NCBI RefSeq assembly: GCF_026385485.1
Contig: NZ_JANIDX010000003.1
Span: forward strand, 186,001-250,000
Direction of reading: 5' to 3'
Length of the DNA: 64,000 nucleotides
DNA from: Bombella pollinis
Lineage (GTDB): Bacteria; Pseudomonadota; Alphaproteobacteria; Acetobacterales; Acetobacteraceae
Positions within the stretch are counted from its first letter, which is position 1. Every line of letters starts with the position of its first letter. The translations under genes and the position numbers were made by a program. The notes beneath the pieces were generated by a model, which made no database searches, was not told the DNA's origin, and saw nothing but the letters and a program-made list of their open reading frames with translations. This document shows, piece by piece, positions 36,012-42,600 of this stretch.

Positions 36012-37010
36012 ATGTTACAACTCTACCTATCTTTAAACATGATTAATAAAGTGTTTCTTATGGTTGATGCTACTTTAATATCAAAGCCGCTATCTATTTT
36101 TCATCAAGATTGGTGGTTGGAGCTAGCAAGCCGTGGGCAATTTTCATCTATCGATATTGAGATGGGTGGGAAAATTGTGTCTCATTTTCCATTCATTGTA
36201 AAAAAGAAATTAGGTTCTCCCGTTATAAGGATGCCGAAATATACGCGGATATTAGGCCCGCATTTATCGCTCCCGCCTTCTAAGCCATTTCGACATGAAC
36301 AAAATATTCGGCACGTTGTTGAAAAAACAATCGCGCGTTTACCCAAGCATGATGGGGTTCAATTTTTTGTAGACCCGGATAATGAGTCCTTACTGGCCTT
36401 TCGTCTAGCGGGGTTTAAGGTCATGCATGACTTTACCTTTCGCATTATGCCGGAGAAGCCATTGGAGGCTGTTTGGCATGATTGTGACCATAAAACGCGT
36501 AATCTTATTAGGACAGCCGAGAAGAAGCTCTCTGTTCAGCAGGCGGGAGATTGTGAAAGATTTATTGGCCTAGTACAACGAGAATTGCCGCATAATCATC
36601 ATGATTTCCCCCTGTTAAAGGCGTTGTTTGATGCTGCTTATCAACGTGACCAGGCGATGGCCCTCTATGCTTATGAGCAAGAGAGGCTTGTCTCTGCCGC
36701 ATTATTAATATGGGACGAGCAGACGCTTTATTTTTGGCAATCGGCACGCTGTCATTGCTCTAGAGTACCGGGCATGACGATGTTGCTTATTTGGGAGGCG
36801 ATGAAGCAAGCCAAAGAGCGGCATCTGATTTTTGATTTTGACGGTTTTGGCTCTGTTCGTACAGCAAAAATGTTAGCGAGCTTTGGGCAAAAGCCAGTCT
36901 CCCGGCCGGAAATCCGCTTCGGTACATGGGCGTATAATATAAAATGTTACATCATTGATACGGTTAAGAAATACATCATCAAGAAACATGGCAATTATGA
37001 TTTTTATTGA
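36012..37010 (+). CDS. FemAB/BioF2-like GNAT-fold acyltransferase
   Basis: A protein of up to 332 residues with the pattern of a double-GNAT FemAB-like transferase: IFHQDWWLELASRG near the start, FPFIVKKKLGSPVIRMPKYTRILGPHL, HDCDHKTRNLIRTAEKK and the second-domain core LYAYEQERLVSAALLIWDEQTLYFWQSA and DFDGFGSVRTAKMLASFGQKP. Relatives move aminoacyl or acyl groups onto peptidoglycan precursors or polysaccharides; the substrate is unknown. The start is unclear: ATG at 36012, 36039 and 36060 all lack a ribosome-binding site. The gene is AT-rich (28-43% GC in the 60-base blocks counted) between two ~60% GC genes, so it was probably acquired. Confidence 0.65.
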   Translation: MLQLYLSLNMINKVFLMVDATLISKPLSIFHQDWWLELASRGQFSSIDIEMGGKIVSHFPFIVKKKLGSPVIRMPKYTRILGPHLSLPPSKPFRHEQNIRHVVEKTIARLPKHDGVQFFVDPDNESLLAFRLAGFKVMHDFTFRIMPEKPLEAVWHDCDHKTRNLIRTAEKKLSVQQAGDCERFIGLVQRELPHNHHDFPLLKALFDAAYQRDQAMALYAYEQERLVSAALLIWDEQTLYFWQSARCHCSRVPGMTMLLIWEAMKQAKERHLIFDFDGFGSVRTAKMLASFGQKPVSRPEIRFGTWAYNIKCYIIDTVKKYIIKKHGNYDFY

Positions 37011-37163
37011 ATCTCTTTCTCTACCATAGCAGGAGCAATGACGGATTAAGATTGGCGTTTTTTTAGTTTTTCAGGTAGGAAGCAGCGAGAAGAGGGATGC
37101 TGCGTCAGGATGGCGTAAGGCACCTTATGCCGTTAGAGACGATAATAACGAGGTTTGAGATTC

Positions 37164-38984
37164 ATGCACCAGTACCGTACCCATCTTTGCAATGCCCTGC
37201 GTGCTGATGATGCAGGCAAGACCGTACGGCTCTCTGGCTGGGTTCATAGCAAGCGGGACCATGGCGGGCTGCTCTTTATCGACCTACGCGATAATTACGG
37301 CATGACGCAAATTGTCATCCCTTCTGAGGGGGCATTGCTCGAAAAAGCCGAGCGTTTGCGGGTGGAGAGCGTCATCACCGTCACCGGTGAGGTCGTGGTG
37401 CGTGAGGATGGGCAGCGTAACCCCGCCTTGCCAACAGGGGATGTGGAGGTTCGTGCCAGCGAGATTGATGTGCAATCTCGTGCGGAGGTGCTGCCTTTCC
37501 AAGTGGCGGGGCAGGAGCATTATCCTGAGGATTTACGCCTGAAATATCGTTATATCGACCTCCGGCGTGAGAAGATGCACCGCAACATCGTCTTGCGGAG
37601 CCAGATTATCACCAGCTTGCGCCGCCGTATGGTCGAGCAGGGCTTTACTGAGTTCCAAACCCCTATTCTTACAGCTTCCTCCCCAGAGGGTGCGCGGGAC
37701 TTCCTCGTGCCAGCACGGTTGCATCCGGGTAAGTTCTATGCGTTGCCGCAGGCTCCGCAGCAATTTAAGCAGTTGGCGATGGTGGCGGGGTTTGACCGCT
37801 ACTTTCAGATCGCTCCCTGTTTCCGTGATGAGGCTTCCCGTGCGGATCGCAGTCCCGGCGAGTTCTATCAGCTGGATTTTGAAATGTCTTTCGCCACGCA
37901 GGAAGATATTTTCGCAGTGCTAGAGCCAGTATTAGCGGGCGTGTTTAATGAGTTTACCCCAGAGGGATGGAAGATTACCGAAGGGGCCTTCCCCCGTATT
38001 CCCTATGCGGATGCGATGCGCGATTATGGCTCCGATAAGCCGGATTTGCGTAACCCGTTGATTATTAAGGATGTAACGGAGCAATTTGCAGGCTCTGGCT
38101 TTGGGTTATTTGCGCGTATTGCTGCCTCTGGTGGGCAGGTGCGGGCGATCCCGGCGCCGGGTGCGGGCAGCCGTCCTCGTGCCTTCTTCGATAAACTTAA
38201 TAATTGGGCGCGGGACCAAGGGGCTGGTGGTCTTGGCTATATTATTTTTGATGAAGAAGGCGGGAAAGGCCCAATTGCCAAAAATCTGGAAGCCGAGCGC
38301 GTTGCGAAAATCCGTGAGATGTGCGGCTTGAAGGCCGGTGATGCTGTGTTCTTCGTGGCAGGGAAGGGTGATGAGGTCGCCAAATTCTCTGGCGTAGTGC
38401 GGACGAAGATCGGGACAGACCTAGAGCTGATTGAGCAAAATGCCTTCCGCTTCTGCTGGGTGGTGGACTTCCCCATGTATGAGCGTAATGAGGAAACAGG
38501 AGAGATTGACTTCTCCCACAACCCGTTCTCCATGCCGCAGGGTGGCTTGGAGGCCCTGAATACGCAGGACCCGTTGAGCATCAAGGCTTATCAGTATGAT
38601 ATTGTCTGTAATGGTGTGGAGCTATCCTCCGGGGCGGTGCGTAACCATCTGCCAGAGGTGATGTTACGGGCGTTTGAGATTGCAGGTTATGGCCCTGATG
38701 TTGTGGAGGCGCGCTTTGGTGGGATGCTCAATGCCTTCCGCTATGGTGCTCCGCCGCATGGTGGTGCGGCACCGGGTGTGGATCGCATCGTCATGCTGCT
38801 CGCTGATGAGCCGAATATTCGTGAGGTCATTCTCTTCCCGCTGAATCAGAGCGGGGAGGATTTAATGATGGAAGCTCCTGCACCGGTCGAGCCAGCCCGC
38901 TTGAAGGAGCTTTCCCTCAAGCTGGACTTGCCTAAGCCGAAACCTTCTGCTTCCAGCGGTAACGCGGCGGAAAAGAAGGGCTGA
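37164..38984 (+). CDS. aspS: Aspartate-tRNA ligase
   Basis: A 606-residue class II synthetase: N-terminal OB-fold anticodon domain (VRLSGWVHSKRDHGGLLFIDLRDNYG), catalytic core (FTEFQTPILTASSPEGARDFLVPAR, PCFRDEASRADRSPGEFYQLDFEMSF), a bacterial insertion domain and the C-terminal class II motif 3 (GAPPHGGAAPGVDRIVMLLADEPNIREVILFP). Bacteria of this group often use a non-discriminating form that also charges tRNA-Asn; this cannot be decided here. ATG 37164 gives the standard start MHQYRTH; the TTG nine bases upstream is less likely. Confidence 0.97.
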   Translation: MHQYRTHLCNALRADDAGKTVRLSGWVHSKRDHGGLLFIDLRDNYGMTQIVIPSEGALLEKAERLRVESVITVTGEVVVREDGQRNPALPTGDVEVRASEIDVQSRAEVLPFQVAGQEHYPEDLRLKYRYIDLRREKMHRNIVLRSQIITSLRRRMVEQGFTEFQTPILTASSPEGARDFLVPARLHPGKFYALPQAPQQFKQLAMVAGFDRYFQIAPCFRDEASRADRSPGEFYQLDFEMSFATQEDIFAVLEPVLAGVFNEFTPEGWKITEGAFPRIPYADAMRDYGSDKPDLRNPLIIKDVTEQFAGSGFGLFARIAASGGQVRAIPAPGAGSRPRAFFDKLNNWARDQGAGGLGYIIFDEEGGKGPIAKNLEAERVAKIREMCGLKAGDAVFFVAGKGDEVAKFSGVVRTKIGTDLELIEQNAFRFCWVVDFPMYERNEETGEIDFSHNPFSMPQGGLEALNTQDPLSIKAYQYDIVCNGVELSSGAVRNHLPEVMLRAFEIAGYGPDVVEARFGGMLNAFRYGAPPHGGAAPGVDRIVMLLADEPNIREVILFPLNQSGEDLMMEAPAPVEPARLKELSLKLDLPKPKPSASSGNAAEKKG

Positions 38985-39020
38985 GTTACAGCCTTGAGTG
39001 GATGGTTTAGGTGGTGAGAT

Positions 39021-39055
39021 AAAGGCCGGGATGGTAAGTCCATCTCGGCTTTTTT
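39021..39055 (+). terminator. Intrinsic terminator after aspS
   Basis: GCCGGGATGG (39025-39034) pairs with CCATCTCGGC (39040-39049), ten pairs with one G-T and a 5-base loop, followed by six T residues at 39050-39055. Confidence 0.9.
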
Positions 39056-39121
39056 GTAGCGGGGCTATGTCTTCTTGTGATGGTCTGGGCCATTCTGGGG
39101 AGGGGAAAGAAGGAGCGGCGC

Positions 39122-39937
39122 GTGAGTTTTGATGAGATGATGCCGGATTACGTGCCGGAAATTGCTCCAGCGGTGCGGGCGGAGGTCATGGCCAGCTTGC
39201 GACAGATTGAGCAGGATCATGATGTGGAGATCCTGTTTGCTGTGGAGAGTGGCAGCCGTGCATGGGGGTTCCCCTCGCCAGATAGTGATTATGATGTGCG
39301 CTTTATCTATCGCCATCGGTTGGATTGGTATTTGTCCTTAACGCCAGGCCGGGATGTGATTGAGATGCCTATCTCTGATGATTTGGACGTAAATGGCTGG
39401 GATATACGCAAGGCCCTGAATCTATTGATGAAACCTAATCCCACTTTGTTGGAATGGTTAGTCAGCCCGGTGCGTTATGTATGGCAAGCACAAGCTGATG
39501 AGCTTGCCGCCTTTGCCCAGCAGATTGAAGCGGGATTAAGCTGCCAACTTCATTATCTAAATCTAGGGCGTAATAGCTGGAAGCGTGCCTTCCAACAGGA
39601 TGGAACAACACGTTATAAGCGGCTGTTTTACGCGCTACGCCCGGCCATGGCGTTACGCTGGATGCGCCTGCACGGGCAGGGCCAACCTCCGATGAACTTT
39701 CAAGCCCTTTGTCAGGGCTGTGACGTGCCACGCTCCGTATTGGGGCCTATCCGGGAGTTGCTGCCTCTTAAATCCAGAAGCCGGGAGCAGCAGAGCGGCC
39801 CTTCCATCCCTGCGGTGAATGAGCTTATCGAAGCCGAATTCGCCCATGCCGAGGCCCGCCCCTTCCCCAAACCGAAGCAAGACGTGCAAAAGCAGGCCGA
39901 GGCTTTGTTCCGAGCCATGATGAAGGTGCCGTTTTAG
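39122..39937 (+). CDS. Polymerase-beta-fold nucleotidyltransferase (RlaP/YcgL-like)
   Basis: A 271-residue protein. The motif ESGSRAWGFPSPDSDYDVRFIY contains the GS and DxD of the polymerase-beta nucleotidyltransferase fold and the conserved GSRAWGF of the PF10127 (RlaP) family, which has been linked to RNA repair gene clusters; the exact activity is unknown. Two helical segments follow (KALNLLMKPNPTLLEWLVSP, FYALRPAMALRWMRLHG). The GTG at 39122 is chosen because AAGGAG lies 6 bases upstream; earlier ATG/GTG codons have none. Its TAG stop overlaps the TAA of rdrB on the other strand at 39934-39937. GC is about 67% in its last 60 bases, unlike rdrB, so it probably belonged to the host before rdr arrived. 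Confidence 0.8.
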   Translation: MSFDEMMPDYVPEIAPAVRAEVMASLRQIEQDHDVEILFAVESGSRAWGFPSPDSDYDVRFIYRHRLDWYLSLTPGRDVIEMPISDDLDVNGWDIRKALNLLMKPNPTLLEWLVSPVRYVWQAQADELAAFAQQIEAGLSCQLHYLNLGRNSWKRAFQQDGTTRYKRLFYALRPAMALRWMRLHGQGQPPMNFQALCQGCDVPRSVLGPIRELLPLKSRSREQQSGPSIPAVNELIEAEFAHAEARPFPKPKQDVQKQAEALFRAMMKVPF

Positions 39938-42600
39938 GAAAAGCGGTATTGTTGGGCAGTAGCACAAAGTCGTTTGAGTATATCTTCGGCGTTTATGTGG
40001 GGTAGCGGTTGTGTTGTCTGAAGCATCGTTAATGCTCTAAAGAGATGGGCATATTCCATCCGGAGGCTTGTGGCGAAAATCCCCGGGTCATCAGACCCAA
40101 CAACGATATTGGGTAAATGTGTGAGATGGCCATAGCCAAGCCAGTTGGTGATATGATGGTCTGCATAATTTTTATGGATACTAATTCTAATATTGCTGCT
40201 TGGTAGTGTTTCGATGGCGATGTGGCGTTCTTGCAGTAAGCTGATAGTGAGTTCCTGTAATGTGGATAATATTTCTGTGGTTAAGATATTATCTTCCTGT
40301 CGTATAGGTATTAGTTCTTGAGAACGAGACAGGGGGCCGTAGTCCTGTTTTTTGAGTTTATTTATCTGATGACGTTTTAGATAATGTTGGTATGCAGGGA
40401 AGTCATTCATTGCTTTTTTGTGCAGTAACTTTTCTTGGCGGAGATTACTATCAACATCATAATAACGGTCATATTTGATAGCAGGGTCATCATAATGATA
40501 ATCTTGTACAAGTGGGTCTAGGTAACGTAGTTTCCAGGCACGGTATAATAGATCTGGTGTTAAGGTAGTATCGTTCCAGATATAGCTAGCTAGCCTTTTT
40601 ATTTCTTCATCTAGAAGGGGAAGTCTATCGAGGAGGAGTGCTTTTTCTTTTAGAGTACCCCAAGCGAATACGAGGTCATCTAATCTGTCTTCGCAGGGTT
40701 GGACGATGCGGCCACCAACAGCGTCCCACCAATGCTGGGGATTGAGTCCGGCAGCGGTACCGTGGCCGATGCGACATCCTGAAGAAAGATCTAGAAAAAA
40801 GACAGCTTCATTGATTGCCCGGATTCCGGCGGCAAGGTGGCAGAAATCTTCGCCGACATGATACGTCTTGCGTTTAATGCCCTTACGATACATTCGTCGA
40901 AAGACAGGAGCAAAGGCCTCAGGGCTAGCGTGACGCTCATTGCTGGCAGCATCTATACCTGAGATAAGGTCGTAGAGACCAGGTGTTTGATCTAATATCT
41001 TGAGGAGAGCCCGGGCAGAACGATCCGCATCACAACGGACGTTACTATTTCTGCATAATGTAGGAACCTTTCTTTTGTTTGTAGCCTGCTTTTTTATAAA
41101 ATGGGCGGTAAGCCCTAACCTTAGACGGCGTTGGGTATGGCGTTCACTTCTTTCCGCTTCAAAGTCTTTAGTTATGTCCAAATAATTTTTGAGAGAAATA
41201 GGTGGTTGTGAAGCACCACAGAAGTTCCTTTTGGGATTGTCACGGGATTTACCTTGGGGTGTTTCATTTAAAAAATATGAATAGCCACGTAGAATCTGAT
41301 AAAGAATATTAGCGTTCTTTTCTGGTGTTACTTTAGGGGCGAAACGCCCTTCTAAGAAGCTGATAGACTTTTGAGTACCACGTTCTATTTGTCGGAAACG
41401 CTCTGTATATGTTTTTTCTGTTTCTTCGCGCAGATCATTATTTGTAATATATTGGAATTGGTCAAAACCGTTTTGATTGCTTTGTTGGACAAGAAGACGA
41501 CAAAATTGGGCACGGACTAATACATAAAAAAAGAAGCAGATGCCCTCAAAAGAGGATGATTCTTTAGAAGTAAGGCGATCTATAATAGATGCCAGCCGTA
41601 TGGCCTCTCTCGCAGTAATGTGCAGGTTAGAATAGGCAGGGGTACGTATGGCTTTGAGATAGCGGCTTGACCACGCTAAATCCCCCTCAGAGAGAGCCTC
41701 TTGTGCGTTAAAAGAGTTATTTTCAGAGGTTTCTAATAGATAGCTTTTAAGAGCCGCCGCATGGATAATTCTATTATGGAGTATTTTTGGGGTTAGGGCG
41801 TGTTCTTCTTGTTTTAAGAGACGGGCGACTCCATTGCCGATAGGGGTAGATATGCCGCCCTCAGAGGAGCTGTTATGAGTGAGACCGGCTATGATTTTTT
41901 GATGATTTTTCAGCCCATCGACCCATACTTTTTCAGCCTCAGTAGTTCCATTGAGGTGCATGTGTGTTTCTTCTAGCCCTATATCGCGGCACAAATGGTC
42001 CATAAAGGGGTTATTATCAATGGGGAGGGTACTATCGCATAGTAAATGCTGTATACGCGTATAATATGTAACACATAAAGAGTTGTAGGACGCACTGCCT
42101 TTGGTGGGGGCAGGGCAATGTCTGGTCAGCCATCCTGCTATAATGAGAAGAGGCGGAACGACAAGGATAAGGTCCTGCCATTTTTCGAGCAAATGGGAAT
42201 GAACCCGTAGCGTTTTATCATGACCTTCGACTAGAAAGACGTCCCCCAGTTTTTGGAGGAGGAAAGGGAGAGAGGAAATAGGGTTGTTGATTTCCTCCTT
42301 TTTGAGGGGGAAGGTGCTTTTGCCCAACGCCTCGATAAGCCAAGCGACTTTATTCTCAATGGCTTCATCCGTGAGAGCCGAGTATAATTGTCGAAAGTTC
42401 AAGAAGCGGTCTTCTAGGAAGATCCTCTCTATGTCCTTACGTTCATTTTTTTGCTTCCAAAAGGCATTTAGGACCTTGGGACCATAATCCTTGGCGTTGA
42501 ATTGATTCAGCCGAGTAAGCAAGCTTGTGTGAGAAAAGCTTGCTTTGGCGAGAGCAATAAGGTGGTCTTCTAGAAGAGCATCTCGAGAGTAGTAATCCAT
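39934..42600 (-). CDS. rdrB: RADAR adenosine deaminase RdrB
   Basis: An 888-residue adenosine-deaminase-fold protein. The zinc and catalytic motifs of the family all appear in order: ETHMHLNGT (H213, H215), HVGED (H581, E584), CRIGHG (H613) and GSDDPG (D837, D838). Canonical deaminases are about 330-350 residues; here the gaps between motifs are stretched to about 366, 29 and 224 residues, as in RdrB, which assembles into large shells. In RADAR, RdrB edits or depletes adenosine-containing RNA or nucleotides when RdrA senses phage. The ATG overlaps the rdrA stop as TAATG, so the two are translationally coupled. AT-rich (38-47% GC in the blocks counted). An unrelated deaminase role is possible, but the paired ATPase argues for RADAR. 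Confidence 0.88.
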   Translation of the reverse strand: MDYYSRDALLEDHLIALAKASFSHTSLLTRLNQFNAKDYGPKVLNAFWKQKNERKDIERIFLEDRFLNFRQLYSALTDEAIENKVAWLIEALGKSTFPLKKEEINNPISSLPFLLQKLGDVFLVEGHDKTLRVHSHLLEKWQDLILVVPPLLIIAGWLTRHCPAPTKGSASYNSLCVTYYTRIQHLLCDSTLPIDNNPFMDHLCRDIGLEETHMHLNGTTEAEKVWVDGLKNHQKIIAGLTHNSSSEGGISTPIGNGVARLLKQEEHALTPKILHNRIIHAAALKSYLLETSENNSFNAQEALSEGDLAWSSRYLKAIRTPAYSNLHITAREAIRLASIIDRLTSKESSSFEGICFFFYVLVRAQFCRLLVQQSNQNGFDQFQYITNNDLREETEKTYTERFRQIERGTQKSISFLEGRFAPKVTPEKNANILYQILRGYSYFLNETPQGKSRDNPKRNFCGASQPPISLKNYLDITKDFEAERSERHTQRRLRLGLTAHFIKKQATNKRKVPTLCRNSNVRCDADRSARALLKILDQTPGLYDLISGIDAASNERHASPEAFAPVFRRMYRKGIKRKTYHVGEDFCHLAAGIRAINEAVFFLDLSSGCRIGHGTAAGLNPQHWWDAVGGRIVQPCEDRLDDLVFAWGTLKEKALLLDRLPLLDEEIKRLASYIWNDTTLTPDLLYRAWKLRYLDPLVQDYHYDDPAIKYDRYYDVDSNLRQEKLLHKKAMNDFPAYQHYLKRHQINKLKKQDYGPLSRSQELIPIRQEDNILTTEILSTLQELTISLLQERHIAIETLPSSNIRISIHKNYADHHITNWLGYGHLTHLPNIVVGSDDPGIFATSLRMEYAHLFRALTMLQTTQPLPHINAEDILKRLCATAQQYRFS

